Below are positions 17,323-27,393 of a stretch of 64,000 nt of DNA, piece by piece. The DNA comes from Bacteroidota bacterium (GTDB lineage: Bacteria > Bacteroidota > Bacteroidia > Chitinophagales > Saprospiraceae), in NCBI GenBank assembly GCA_024743405.1, contig JANSWP010000017.1, positions 1-64,000 on the forward strand. The letters run 5' to 3'. How positions within the stretch are numbered: position 1 is the first letter of the stretch; each line of letters starts with the position of its first letter. The notes under the pieces are model-generated. The model saw only the letters and a list, made by a program, of their open reading frames with translations. It searched no databases and was not told the origin of the DNA. The position numbers and the translations under genes were made by a program.

Positions 17323-17688
17323 TTCTTTAGCAATTAATTATCAATAATTTAAGCATAAACACATATAAAACATAGACATGAGAACAAACCATTAAGACTA
17401 AGGTTTTTCATTATCTGTCAAATAAATGCTGCAATCAAAAGTGAGTGTTTTTTGTTATCAGAATGAAGAAAGTTTTATGTTCAATTTTTCAATATTCTAA
17501 TAGACTTACAGTGCATGGCGAGGTTGACTGGGGGCAAGTATTAGTATTAAATATTTGAAAGTGCCTTCAAAAGTAATTCAAAAAATTAGGTATCCATTAG
17601 GAACGTGGATAAAATAAACTAATCAATTTAAGGTTTAATTTTTTTTGTAACTCATGAGCCAAAAAGTACAGAGACATTTATAGCATGT
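17323..17688. other. 366-bp gap; one possible 31-codon small ORF
   Basis: No promoter, RNA or hairpin is convincing here. One plus-strand frame from ATG 17463 to TGA 17558 encodes 31 residues starting MKKVLCSIFQYSNRL and ending VLVLNI. It could be a signal-like small peptide, a gene remnant, or chance. Confidence 0.25.
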
Positions 17689-18222
17689 TTATTTTGCCTT
17701 TTCTCCTACGAAATGATCGTCTTTGTATTTAAAAAGCACATTGAAACTAGTCATACTGCCATAAATTCTCGTAATATATTGTTGAAGGTTGACCTTCTCC
17801 TCATCACTCAAATTAGCACTAGAATTAATGCGTTGTTCCATCACTCTTATTCTATCTCTAACCATTACAATTTTGTGAAAAAAAGTATCAATTGGCATTT
17901 CTTTAGGCTTCATATTATCCTCATAGGGTTTCAAAATCAACGTTCCATTTTTCCATTTATCACCCAAATCTACAGTCTCCGAAATCCCTGAATACGTCTT
18001 CAAAATTTTTACCAATGCTTTTTCTGCATCATTAAAACTTACCGTTTCCTCAGCTTCAATAGCTTCAACTATCTCCCAACTATCATAATCAATACCAACC
18101 ATTTTTATTCCGTAAGTCATAAAACAAACTTGATAAGCTGCTTTATGTAATCTGATTATACAACCCGCTCCATAGGCAGGGTGATTTACCCGAGAACCTA
18201 TTCCTAGTTTTTGAGAACTCAT
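17689..18222 (-). CDS. Conserved hypothetical with N-terminal Tudor/KOW-like domain
   Basis: A 177-residue cytoplasmic protein of a type common in Bacteroidota. The N-terminal 50 residues (GIGSRVNHPAYGAGCIIRLH) resemble the small beta-barrel found at the C-terminus of UvrD/PcrA helicases and in CarD-like proteins, where it binds nucleic acid or RNA polymerase. The rest is alpha-helical and charged, with MVRDRIRVMEQRINSS forming a probable coiled segment. No enzyme motif was found. It may act as an accessory protein in transcription or repair, which is inference from the barrel only. Confidence 0.75.
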   Translation of the reverse strand: MSSQKLGIGSRVNHPAYGAGCIIRLHKAAYQVCFMTYGIKMVGIDYDSWEIVEAIEAEETVSFNDAEKALVKILKTYSGISETVDLGDKWKNGTLILKPYEDNMKPKEMPIDTFFHKIVMVRDRIRVMEQRINSSANLSDEEKVNLQQYITRIYGSMTSFNVLFKYKDDHFVGEKAK

Positions 18223-18323
18223 ATTGTCGTTTTTAATCGATTTGGAAATTAATCCTTAAATTGAGAATCAATCATTCCAAGGATTTTACGGGAAGCTTTT
18301 TATTTTGTTTTAAAATATTGTGT

Positions 18324-18557
18324 CTAAATATCGTCTCTTTGCGAATATTCCTCCAAACGCTTTTGACATTTTTCACACCCTCCCAAATGATGGATAATGC
18401 GAGAATGCTCCGGACCATATTTATTCAATTTATTACGCATTAAATTGAACAAATCATCTTCAGTTAAATGCTTTTGTGTTTGAATAATTTGGATAACCGT
18501 TTTACTGATGATCCAAAGTAGAATCACCCCAAAAATTAAGATAATTGGATTATTCAT
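18324..18557 (-). CDS. Small membrane protein with zinc-finger-like C-terminus
   Basis: A 77-residue protein from ATG 18557. Residues 3-24 are one membrane span (NNPIILIFGVILLWIISKTV). The C-terminal part ends in HHLGGCEKCQKRLEEY, an H-x3-C-x2-C arrangement like the zinc-binding zf-HC2 fold of anti-sigma factors. The order (membrane first, ligands last) is the reverse of typical ZAS anti-sigma proteins. An earlier in-frame ATG at 18581 falls inside the terminator hairpin of the symporter gene, so 18557 is preferred. No sigma factor gene is adjacent. Confidence 0.65.
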   Translation of the reverse strand: MNNPIILIFGVILLWIISKTVIQIIQTQKHLTEDDLFNLMRNKLNKYGPEHSRIIHHLGGCEKCQKRLEEYSQRDDI

Positions 18558-18574
18558 TTGAATATGAAAATATT

Positions 18575-18615
18575 GAAGCAAAGTTCAAAGATTGAGTTCC
18601 TTTGAACTTTGCTTC
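18575..18615 (-). terminator. Terminator of the dicarboxylate symporter gene
   Basis: A perfect 16-bp stem, GAAGCAAAGTTCAAAG (18575-18590) with CTTTGAACTTTGCTTC (18600-18615), and a 9-nt loop, lies 9 bp beyond the symporter stop codon. The U-rich tail is weak. Confidence 0.6.
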
Positions 18616-18623
18616 TTGAATGC

Positions 18624-20051
18624 TTATATATGTTTCCCTAAATCCAAATTCAATTCTCCTTCTGATTTAGCGATAATAGTAGATACCGTTGCATCACCGG
18701 TAACATTTACAACAGTTCTCATCATATCTAAAATTCTATCAATTGGAAAAATAATCGCAATCCATGCAGGATTCAACCCTACAGACTGAAGCACAACAAT
18801 CATCATAACTAAACCTGCGCTTGGAACAGCTGCAGATCCAATAGATGCCAACGTCGCCGTCAATACAATGGTCAATTGCTGTCCAACTGAAAGATCAACC
18901 ATATGAAGCTGTGCCATAAAGACAACTGCAACAGCTTGGTATAAACTAGTCCCGTCCATATTAACAGTGGCACCGATAGGAAGTACAAAATTGGTCACGT
19001 TTTTAGAAACCCCAATATTATCACGAACACATTCCATTGTTACAGGTAATGTCGCTGCACTTGAACTTGTGGAGAAGGCTAAAAACTGTGCTGGACTAAT
19101 TCTTCTGAAAAATTCTGCATAGGACAATTTTCGAACTACCAATTTCATGACCATTGGATAAAAGGCAAAAACCATTAAAGCCAATCCAAAACTTAATACA
19201 ATTGAATAACTTGCTAACCCTTTAAAAATTTCGAATACTTCAGCAGGGGTATCTGCCATTTTTGCGACCACACCTGCCATCAAAGCAAATACGAAAAAAG
19301 GCGCTGCATTCATTACTATCTCAACCATGCGTAGAAAAACCTCATTCAATCCATTCACCAAGTCTTCGACGGGCTTTGAGACATTTTTTGGCAATTGTAA
19401 TAGCACAATGCCAAAGAAAATAGCGAAGAAAATGACTTGAAGCATTTTCTTACCATCGGTCAAAGCGGCAAAAATATTATCAGGGACAAATTCAACGAAA
19501 AATTGTAGCGGACTGCCTTTCAATTCAGAAGCCGCACTTTTCTTCTTCACCATATCTTCACTTTGAGCCAAAGCGATTTCAGCTGCCAATGCTTGATTGG
19601 CCTCCCCTACTAAATTCGAGTATTGAGGATCTGCTAAAAAATTCTTTCCATCCAAAATCTCTACCCCATCTGTTTCTTGAACCCATAGTTCGTATTTGAT
19701 TCGATTTTTGACCCTTGACTCATCAGCAATTCGATTACCTGGTTTTGCAATATTGACTAAGAGCAAGCCAACTCCTACTGCAGCAACCGTCGTTATCAAA
19801 TAAGCAATGAGGGTTTTGGCACCCATTCTTCCCAATTTTGAAATATCTGTCATCCCAGAAATCCCTTGAATAATGGAAAACAAAACAAGTGGTACTGCAA
19901 TGAATTTCAACAACCGGATAAAGATAGTACCGAATGGATCAATCCAATCAATAGTAAATTTATTCCAACCAAGAGCACTAGAAATAAAGGCATATATAAT
20001 ACCTAGTACAAGTCCAATGATAATTTTCCAATGTAAAGCAAGGTTCTTCAT
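18624..20051 (-). CDS. Dicarboxylate/amino acid:cation symporter (GltP/DctA family)
   Basis: A 475-residue inner-membrane transporter that couples uptake of dicarboxylates such as glutamate, aspartate or C4-acids to Na+ or H+. Family motifs are present: the serine-rich re-entrant hairpin FSTSSSAATLPVT and the NMDGTSLY motif of TM7 that binds cation and substrate. About eight membrane spans and two re-entrant loops fit the sequence. An insertion of about 70 residues between early helices (residues 108-180, with a charged segment IADESRVKNRIKYELWVQE) is longer than in E. coli GltP and resembles other Bacteroidota members. Substrate cannot be fixed from sequence. Confidence 0.93.
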   Translation of the reverse strand: MKNLALHWKIIIGLVLGIIYAFISSALGWNKFTIDWIDPFGTIFIRLLKFIAVPLVLFSIIQGISGMTDISKLGRMGAKTLIAYLITTVAAVGVGLLLVNIAKPGNRIADESRVKNRIKYELWVQETDGVEILDGKNFLADPQYSNLVGEANQALAAEIALAQSEDMVKKKSAASELKGSPLQFFVEFVPDNIFAALTDGKKMLQVIFFAIFFGIVLLQLPKNVSKPVEDLVNGLNEVFLRMVEIVMNAAPFFVFALMAGVVAKMADTPAEVFEIFKGLASYSIVLSFGLALMVFAFYPMVMKLVVRKLSYAEFFRRISPAQFLAFSTSSSAATLPVTMECVRDNIGVSKNVTNFVLPIGATVNMDGTSLYQAVAVVFMAQLHMVDLSVGQQLTIVLTATLASIGSAAVPSAGLVMMIVVLQSVGLNPAWIAIIFPIDRILDMMRTVVNVTGDATVSTIIAKSEGELNLDLGKHI

Positions 20052-20108
20052 TTTTTATTGATAATTAATTATTTGTGAGAAGTGAATAGGCAGCAAATTA
20101 GGCAAATT

Positions 20109-21017
20109 TCAGAATTTATAACCATTCAGGAAGTCCTTAATCTCCATCCGGCGCTTTCCTTGAAGTTGCAATTCATGGATACTTACAAACCCATCCGTCG
20201 TAGAAAACTTAAGATAATTTTTATTGTCGGATATGTATTTTCCTGGTTCAATATTATGGGCGGCTATTTCTTTTGTAGCCCTCAATAATTTTAATTGTTG
20301 TCCATCTAAAATCGTCCAAGCGGAGGGGAATGGGCTTAATCCTCGAATGAAATTGTGTACCTTTTCTGTAGATTGATTAAAATCAATCTCACAAGTCTCT
20401 TTAAATAATTTGGGCGCTTTTGTTACTAATGTATTGTCTTGTGGTTTAGCCATATAATTTCCTTGTTCAATGGCTTTCACTGTTTTCAAAACGACTTTCG
20501 CTCCCAAAAGCATCATTCGATCGTGTATTTCTCCAGTAGTTTCATTCTCTCCAATTTCAAGTTTTTCTTGAAAAAGTAAATCTCCTGTATCAATTTCATG
20601 CTTCAAAAAGAAAGTTGTCACACCAGTTTCTTTTTCTCCATTAATGACCGCCCAATGAATTGGAGCTGCTCCACGATATTTTGGCAACAAGGAACCATGT
20701 AAATTAAAAGTCCCAATTTCAGGCATATCCCATACGACAACGGGCAACATCCTAAAAGCGACAACAATTTGCAAATCAGCTTTCAAGGATTGCAATTCCT
20801 CAATAAATTCTGGTGCCTTCAAATTTTTGGGTTGTAATACATTTAAGCCTTTAGAAACAGCAAATTTCTTTACTGCTGATTCAATTAATTTCTTATTTCC
20901 TCGGCCTCCATATTTGTCTGTTGAAGTAATAACACCAACCACATCATATCCATTCTCCAACAAAATCTCTAAAGATGGGACAGCAAAATCTGGTGTGCCC
21001 ATAAAGACAATTCTCAT
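20109..21017 (-). CDS. fmt: Methionyl-tRNA formyltransferase
   Basis: Formylates Met-tRNA for initiation of translation using 10-formyl-tetrahydrofolate. The 302-residue length is standard. Catalytic residues are visible: Asn105 and His107 in NLHGSLLPKYRG and Asp143 in HEIDTGD. The C-terminal OB-like domain is present. The peptide deformylase gene (def), often next to fmt in other bacteria, is not in the window. It is divergent from the alpha-2-macroglobulin gene across a 389-bp gap. Confidence 0.96.
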   Translation of the reverse strand: MRIVFMGTPDFAVPSLEILLENGYDVVGVITSTDKYGGRGNKKLIESAVKKFAVSKGLNVLQPKNLKAPEFIEELQSLKADLQIVVAFRMLPVVVWDMPEIGTFNLHGSLLPKYRGAAPIHWAVINGEKETGVTTFFLKHEIDTGDLLFQEKLEIGENETTGEIHDRMMLLGAKVVLKTVKAIEQGNYMAKPQDNTLVTKAPKLFKETCEIDFNQSTEKVHNFIRGLSPFPSAWTILDGQQLKLLRATKEIAAHNIEPGKYISDNKNYLKFSTTDGFVSIHELQLQGKRRMEIKDFLNGYKF

Positions 21018-21406
21018 ATGCTACATTTTTATTTCCAGACACCATGGCTTTCGGAAAACAATATTTTATTTACAAAAACCAACATCATAAAACTCAATAA
21101 AATCGTTTTATAAATGGCAATAATAAACAGACTTTTTCGAATTGTGGAAAAATGCCTTTTTTCTTTCCTGATTCCTATTTACATTTGAAGACTTTTGTAA
21201 CGTAATTAAACTCATTGCGTTTAATTACTTCAACAGAACGAATTCTAATTCTGTCCACACATTTACCAAACACTCCTTTTATAAATCCCCGTTTAATCTC
21301 AATTTGCTGAAAATTGTGTTCTAGGGTTTGTTTATTCAAGTGTTATGTCCCCTTAGACCTAAACACCTGAGCTCTCGAAAATCTAGACACACCAAATATT
21401 CAACCA
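21018..21406. other. 389-bp divergent gap with candidate promoter and palindrome
   Basis: TACATTTG at 21180-21187 matches the plus-strand -7 consensus and would start a leader of about 210 nt for the large downstream gene. Within that leader, GTAATTAAAC (21202-21211) pairs perfectly with GTTTAATTAC (21219-21228) around a 7-nt loop. The palindrome could be an operator or an RNA hairpin. Confidence 0.4.
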
Positions 21407-24400
21407 ATGAAAAACTTCACGATTCCCTTTTTTGGAGCTCTACTTTTCATCCTGCTTTTCGCTAATTGTAATTCCGAAAAACGTGCGAAACCTGTTCCTA
21501 TGGGTGCGCGAAATTATGTCTATGCCTATACATCAGGTATTATATCCAAGGCAGGTCCAATTCAAGTTCGATTTACCAATAAGGCGATTACTGAAGATCA
21601 AATCGGAGAAGAAGTCAATTCTAGCGTCTTCAATTTAAGCCCTGCTGTTGCTGGAAAAGCAATATGGAAAGATGACCAAACCCTTGTTTTCGAACCAGAA
21701 GAAAACATGAATTCAGGACAGGCCTATTTAGCAACGCTAGCATTGCATAAGATTTTTGAAAATGTACCAAAAGAAGCTGGAGTTTTTGAATTTGATTTTA
21801 AAACGAAGGAGCAAGGATTTAATGTCAACGTAAAAAATTTACAATCAGAAGACGGTGTAAATTTAGAAAAACAAGTGTTAAATGGTGTCCTTCAGACTTA
21901 TGATATTGCCGATAATCAGGAGGTTGAAAAAATCCTAGAATATGAGCAGAAAGGAATTGATTTAAAAATTGATTGGACACATTCAGGAAATGGAATGGTT
22001 CATCAATTTAAAATTTCTGGAATCAAAAGAGGAAATAATGTATCGAATGTCGCTTTAAATTGGAATGGAAACCCTATGGGCGTAAATGAAAAAGGTACAA
22101 AAAAGGTTGAAGTTCCTGGATTGGATGACTTTAAAATCATGAAAGGGCAAGTCGTATCTGAAGATGGAACTTATGTCCTGTTGCATTTTTCCGACCCAAT
22201 CTTGAAGGGACAAAACTTGAATGGATTGATAAATATTTCAAATTACAATGGCAATTTAGATTTTGTGGTTGATGGAAATAACATTAGAGTTTATCCTGAT
22301 GGAAGATTAACTGGTGAGAGAAATATTAATGTAAAGCCTGGCATTCGAAATATCAATAACACCAAAATGCAAAAATCAAGTGTTTGGTCCGTCTCATTTA
22401 CAGAATTGCAACCAATGGTTCGATTAGTCGGCAATGGAGTCATCATGCCTAATTCAGAAGGATTAATCTTCCCTTTTGAGGCGGTTAGTTTAAAGTCCGT
22501 TATTGTAGAAGTCTTCAAAATTTACAATAATAATATTCTACAGTTTTTGCAAAGCAATAATATGAGTGGAACGTATGATATGGAACGTGTAGGAAGAGTA
22601 ATTTTACAAGAAAAGGTAGATTTAAAAAGACTAAACCCTGGGGCAAACATGTCTAACTGGTCAAGATACGCCCTCGATTTGAGTAATTTAATGACCACTG
22701 ATCCAGAGGCAATTTATCAAATTCGAATAGGTTTCAAACCTGAATATTCTACTTATTCATGTGGAGGCGAGACGACTGAAAATAATAATGAAGAATGGAA
22801 GGTGGTAGAGGAAATTGAGTTAGATAACAATGGAGAAATCAAAAGTTTTTGGGGAGAATGGTATGGAATCATGGGTCAATATGATGATTATCAATGGTCT
22901 CATCGGGATGATCCTTGTAAATGGGCTTATTATAATTATGACCGATTTGTAAGAGGCAATATTGTGGCATCAGACATCGGTATTACTGCAAAAGGAGGTA
23001 AAGACGGTTCTTATTTTGTGGCAATCGCTGACTTAAAAACTGCCAATCCAATTGAAGGTGCACAACTTGAATTTTATGATTATCAACAACAGTTATTAAA
23101 GAAAACAACAACCGATAAATATGGACTCGCAATGGTCGATTTGGATAGAAAGCCCTTCGTTTGTATTGCTAAAAGCGGATTACAAAAGGGTTATTTGAAG
23201 ATGCTTGATGGCAATGCTTTGTCATTGTCAAGGTATGATGTGAGTGGTGCAATTTCTCAAAAAGGCTTGAAAGGATTCATTTATGGTGAAAGAGGTGTTT
23301 GGCGCCCCGGTGATTCGTTGTATTTAAATTTTGTTTTGGAAGATAAATCCAAAAAAATACCTCAAAATCATCCTATTACTTTTGAATTGTACGATTCAAG
23401 GGGCACCCTTCAAGAAAAGCGAGTCACTGCTCAAAATACAGACCAGGTTTATCCGCTTTTTGTTTCAACTTCGGCTGATGCCCCTACAGGAAATTGGATT
23501 GCAAAGGTCAGCATTGGAGGTGCAAAGTTTGATAAGGTCTTAAAAGTGGAAACCGTCAAACCTAACCGATTGAAAATTGAATTAGATTTTGGAAAAGCCA
23601 CACTCTCGGCGAGTGATGGAAATTTAAAAGGAGATCTACAAGTCAATTGGTTACATGGCGCACCCGGTCAAAATTTGGAGGCGAAAGTCGAAGTCGAAGT
23701 TCGTCAAACCAATACCACTTTTGACAATTTTAATAATTATGAATTCGATGACCCTTCTCGAAAAATGGAATCTGAACCTACAGTCATTTTTGATGGAAAC
23801 GTGGATGCTATCGGCCACGCAAATTTCACTGCCAATATTTACAATAGTTCATTGGCAGCACCCGGAAAATTGGTGGCAGCATTCCGAACACGTGCTTTTG
23901 AAAAAGGTGGTGATTTTAGTTCGAATAATCAAAAAATCGAATACAGCCCCTACCCTGCTTATGCAGGCGTAAATATTCCGGAAAATAAATATGGTTCGAA
24001 AAGATTGGACATTGACAAAGATGGAACCATAAGATTTGTTGCCCTCGATGAGAAAGGCAGGGTGTTGAGAAACAGAAAATTAAGTATTGGATTGTATCGT
24101 GTCGAATGGCGTTGGTGGTGGGACAGAGGCTGGGATAACTTGAGTCGATATAATCAAAGTAATCATTTGAGTGCACAAGAAACCACAGAGTTGACAACCA
24201 ATTCAAAAGGAGAAGCTATGTGGTCAACCAAGGTATCAAATTGGGGTCGATATTTAGTCAGAGTGTGTGATGTTGAAGGCGGTCATTGTTCTGGAGATTT
24301 TTTCTATGCGGGTTATCCATGGTATGATGATAATACTTCTAATCGAAAAGAGGCTGCCATGATGGCATTTTCATCAAGCAAACGAAAATATGAAGTTGGT

Positions 24401-27007
24401 GAAACTATTGAATTGAAGATCCCAGCGGGTGAATCAGGTCGCGTTTTGATTACAATGGAAACGGGCACAAAGGTCATTAATTCAGTTTGGGACGAAGCAA
24501 CCAAGGGAGATAATACATTCAGTTTTGAGGCAACCCCTGATATGTCCCCAACCGTTTACGCACATGTATCTTTAATTCAGCCTCATGCACAAACGGATAA
24601 TGATTTGCCAATTCGAATGTACGGTGTTGTTCCAATTCAAGTCGAAAACCCTAAAACGATTTTGAAGCCAACTTTGAAAATGGCAGATGAATTAAAGCCT
24701 GAACAAAATTTCACCGTTGAAATAGGGGAAGAAAAAGGGCAAGATATGGCTTATACAATCGCTGTGGTCGATGATGGCTTATTAGATTTGACCAATTTTA
24801 AAACCCCAAATCCCCATGACGCTTTTTATGCGCGAGAAGCATTGGGTGTAAAAACTTGGGATGTTTACGATGATGTGTTGGGAGCGTATGGAGGTGAATT
24901 AGAACGAATTTTAAGTATCGGTGGGGACGGTGAATTAGGAAATGCCGCCGATAAGAAAAATGCAAACCGTTTCAAACCAGTGGTCATGCACCTTGGCCCG
25001 TTTTATTTAAAAAATGGTGAAAAAGCCAAGCATGAAATCAAAATGCCTAATTATGTAGGTTCTGTTCGGACAATGGTTGTTGCCGCAAATTCGGATGGTT
25101 CCTATGGGAAAGCAGATAAAACTACCCCAGTTCGAAAACCGTTGATGGTGTTAGCCACCCTTCCAAGAGTACTCGGACCTACCGAAACATTGAAATTGCC
25201 TGTGAGCGTTTTTGCAATGGATAAAAAGATCAAAACTGTCAATGTGACGATTGAAGAGATGAGTGGATTGGTCAAAGTCGAAGGCTCAAAAAGTCAATCT
25301 TTATCCTTCACTCAACCGGGTGAAAGCATGGTTTATTTCAACTTAAAAGTTTCTCAATCTGTAGGCATTGCCAAATTCAAAATCACTGCAAAAGGCAATG
25401 GTGAAACCGCCACTCAAGAAATCGAATTGAATGTCCGAAATCCAAATCCATATGTAACTAATGTGCATGCACAAACCATTCAAGCTGGCGGCACTTGGGA
25501 AAAAGATTTTCTTCCTGTCGGAATGTATGGCACAAATGAAGGTATTTTGGAGGTGTCGAATATTCCGCCTATTAATTTAGGGGAGCGATTAAACTATTTA
25601 TTACGCTATCCGCATGGATGTATTGAACAAACAACTTCATCGGGGTTTCCGCAATTATATGTCGATAAATTGATGGATTTGAATGAGACACAAAAGCAAT
25701 CTGTACCTAGAAATATTCAGGCAACGATTAATAGATTGAAATTATTTCAAACTTCGGATGGTGGATTTTCCTATTGGCCAGGCGAACCGACGGCAAGCGA
25801 TTGGGGAAGTAACTATGGCGGACATTTTATATTAGAAGCCAAAAACTTGGGCTATCAATTACCGTCAAACATGTTGAATCGATGGACGAAATTCCAGAAG
25901 AAACTGGCAAGACAATGGTCCTACAAAATTGGCGGATTCCGCGACAATGGCAGTTATAATCACAATGATTTAATGCAATCGTATCGCTTGTACACTCTGG
26001 CTTTAGCCGGCGAACCTGAAACGGGCGCAATGAATCGAATGCGCGAAACGGACGGCATTTCAGCACAAGCAAAATGGCGATTAGCCGCTGCTTATGCCTT
26101 GATTGGGAAGCCCGAAATCGCAAAAGCACTGATTAATAAATTGCCAACCGAAATTGAAAAATATGCAGAACTCGGTGGAAGTTATGGCTCAGATTTAAGA
26201 GATCAAGGAATGATTTTAGAGACCTTAACTTTAATGAAAGATATGAATGACGCAGCAGATTTGACCAAAACCGTCTCCGAAAAATTGAGTAGTGAAAGAT
26301 GGTTTTCGACTCAAACGACAGCTTATTGTTTGCTTGCCATTGGGAAATTTGCTGAAAATGGATTTTCGGACGAAAACTTAAAATTTGCCTTCCAATTTGG
26401 AGGTGGAAAATCTACCAATGCAGGCAGTGAATCGCCAATGATGCAAGTCGCCATCCCTGTTGATGAAATGAAAAATCGAAGCCTTTCAGTCAAAAATTCC
26501 AATCAGGGCGTCTTATATGCTCGATTGATTTTGACAGGGCAACCGCTAATCGGTGACCAATCAGCTGCATCTGAAAACCTAAAAATTGAAGTCGCCTACA
26601 AAGCCACCGATGGTACAAGGATTAATCCAAACCAATTGGAACAAGGCACCGATTTCATCGCCGAAGTCACCGTCCATAATCCAGGCACAAAGGGCATAAC
26701 CTACGAAGAAATGGCATTGACCCAAATTTTCCCCTCTGGCTGGGAAATTTTGAATACTCGAATGAGTAATTTCACAAGTCTCAACAACGCCACCCGCCCC
26801 GAATATCAAGACATTCGTGACGACCGCATTTATACTTATTTCGACATTAAAAACAATAGTCGTCATGTGTATCGAATTCATTTAAATGCGGCATACGAGG
26901 GTCGATATTATTTGCCAACGGTGAGCTGTGAAGCGATGTATGATAATACGATTAATGCGCGGATGCCTGGGGAATGGGTTGAGGTTTTGAAGGTTGGTGA
27001 GCTGTAA
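21407..27007 (+). CDS. Alpha-2-macroglobulin family lipoprotein with thioester motif
   Basis: An 1866-residue envelope protein. The lipobox region reads LFANC (Cys21), predicting a lipid anchor. Multiple macroglobulin-like beta domains follow. A YRPGE-type motif (GVWRPGDSL, near residue 630) precedes the central MG domains. The thioester CxEQ is present as Cys1405-Ile-Glu-Gln1408 in YPHGCIEQTTS, inside an alpha/alpha barrel (YWPGEPTASDWGS onward). Bacterial homologues trap proteases by covalent bonding and are often encoded beside the peptidoglycan synthase PBP1C, which is absent here. A C-terminal receptor-like domain (residues 1730-1866) ends the protein. No frameshifts are seen over 5.6 kb. 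Confidence 0.94.
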   Translation: MKNFTIPFFGALLFILLFANCNSEKRAKPVPMGARNYVYAYTSGIISKAGPIQVRFTNKAITEDQIGEEVNSSVFNLSPAVAGKAIWKDDQTLVFEPEENMNSGQAYLATLALHKIFENVPKEAGVFEFDFKTKEQGFNVNVKNLQSEDGVNLEKQVLNGVLQTYDIADNQEVEKILEYEQKGIDLKIDWTHSGNGMVHQFKISGIKRGNNVSNVALNWNGNPMGVNEKGTKKVEVPGLDDFKIMKGQVVSEDGTYVLLHFSDPILKGQNLNGLINISNYNGNLDFVVDGNNIRVYPDGRLTGERNINVKPGIRNINNTKMQKSSVWSVSFTELQPMVRLVGNGVIMPNSEGLIFPFEAVSLKSVIVEVFKIYNNNILQFLQSNNMSGTYDMERVGRVILQEKVDLKRLNPGANMSNWSRYALDLSNLMTTDPEAIYQIRIGFKPEYSTYSCGGETTENNNEEWKVVEEIELDNNGEIKSFWGEWYGIMGQYDDYQWSHRDDPCKWAYYNYDRFVRGNIVASDIGITAKGGKDGSYFVAIADLKTANPIEGAQLEFYDYQQQLLKKTTTDKYGLAMVDLDRKPFVCIAKSGLQKGYLKMLDGNALSLSRYDVSGAISQKGLKGFIYGERGVWRPGDSLYLNFVLEDKSKKIPQNHPITFELYDSRGTLQEKRVTAQNTDQVYPLFVSTSADAPTGNWIAKVSIGGAKFDKVLKVETVKPNRLKIELDFGKATLSASDGNLKGDLQVNWLHGAPGQNLEAKVEVEVRQTNTTFDNFNNYEFDDPSRKMESEPTVIFDGNVDAIGHANFTANIYNSSLAAPGKLVAAFRTRAFEKGGDFSSNNQKIEYSPYPAYAGVNIPENKYGSKRLDIDKDGTIRFVALDEKGRVLRNRKLSIGLYRVEWRWWWDRGWDNLSRYNQSNHLSAQETTELTTNSKGEAMWSTKVSNWGRYLVRVCDVEGGHCSGDFFYAGYPWYDDNTSNRKEAAMMAFSSSKRKYEVGETIELKIPAGESGRVLITMETGTKVINSVWDEATKGDNTFSFEATPDMSPTVYAHVSLIQPHAQTDNDLPIRMYGVVPIQVENPKTILKPTLKMADELKPEQNFTVEIGEEKGQDMAYTIAVVDDGLLDLTNFKTPNPHDAFYAREALGVKTWDVYDDVLGAYGGELERILSIGGDGELGNAADKKNANRFKPVVMHLGPFYLKNGEKAKHEIKMPNYVGSVRTMVVAANSDGSYGKADKTTPVRKPLMVLATLPRVLGPTETLKLPVSVFAMDKKIKTVNVTIEEMSGLVKVEGSKSQSLSFTQPGESMVYFNLKVSQSVGIAKFKITAKGNGETATQEIELNVRNPNPYVTNVHAQTIQAGGTWEKDFLPVGMYGTNEGILEVSNIPPINLGERLNYLLRYPHGCIEQTTSSGFPQLYVDKLMDLNETQKQSVPRNIQATINRLKLFQTSDGGFSYWPGEPTASDWGSNYGGHFILEAKNLGYQLPSNMLNRWTKFQKKLARQWSYKIGGFRDNGSYNHNDLMQSYRLYTLALAGEPETGAMNRMRETDGISAQAKWRLAAAYALIGKPEIAKALINKLPTEIEKYAELGGSYGSDLRDQGMILETLTLMKDMNDAADLTKTVSEKLSSERWFSTQTTAYCLLAIGKFAENGFSDENLKFAFQFGGGKSTNAGSESPMMQVAIPVDEMKNRSLSVKNSNQGVLYARLILTGQPLIGDQSAASENLKIEVAYKATDGTRINPNQLEQGTDFIAEVTVHNPGTKGITYEEMALTQIFPSGWEILNTRMSNFTSLNNATRPEYQDIRDDRIYTYFDIKNNSRHVYRIHLNAAYEGRYYLPTVSCEAMYDNTINARMPGEWVEVLKVGEL

Positions 27008-27010
27008 GTT

Positions 27011-27062
27011 GTTTCCGCTGAAAATTCTGTTGGAATTTTCAGCGGGGAAACCTTATTTTTTT
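27011..27062 (+). terminator. Terminator of the alpha-2-macroglobulin gene
   Basis: CCGCTGAAAATTC (27015-27027) pairs perfectly with GAATTTTCAGCGG (27033-27045). The arms extend with GTTTC/GAAAC across a two-base bulge and are followed by CTTATTTTTTT. It begins 4 bp beyond the stop codon. Confidence 0.8.
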
Positions 27063-27393
27063 AATTCAATGTTTCTGAACAAGCGAGACAAAAATTATCC
27101 TGCAAGCTACATATATTCCTAATGCTGCTCTCGGGGACTTGTAATCAAAAACCTTCTTGCTCTTTTTTTGGCAAGCTGGTCGTGAGGATTTCCAATCCGA
27201 AACGGCTATTCAACAAATTTCTGATTTGTAAAAACAAAATACCCCGCTGAAACTCACCAATTAATAATAATTTAGTAAAGCAAAAATAGTATCCAACCTC
27301 AATATCTTTTTTCTAAAAAGAAGCAACACTAACTATATTCTTCAGTCCTTGAATTAAAATAATTCTTTTCTATTCACGCACTCAAAATAATTT
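27063..27393. other. Gap with an apparently coding but orphan segment
   Basis: A short plus-strand stretch around 27173-27230 reads QAGREDFQSETAIQQISDL before a stop, without a start codon or upstream match. The opposite strand also reads open here. It may be a decayed gene end. No promoter was recognised for the following DinB gene. Confidence 0.25.
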
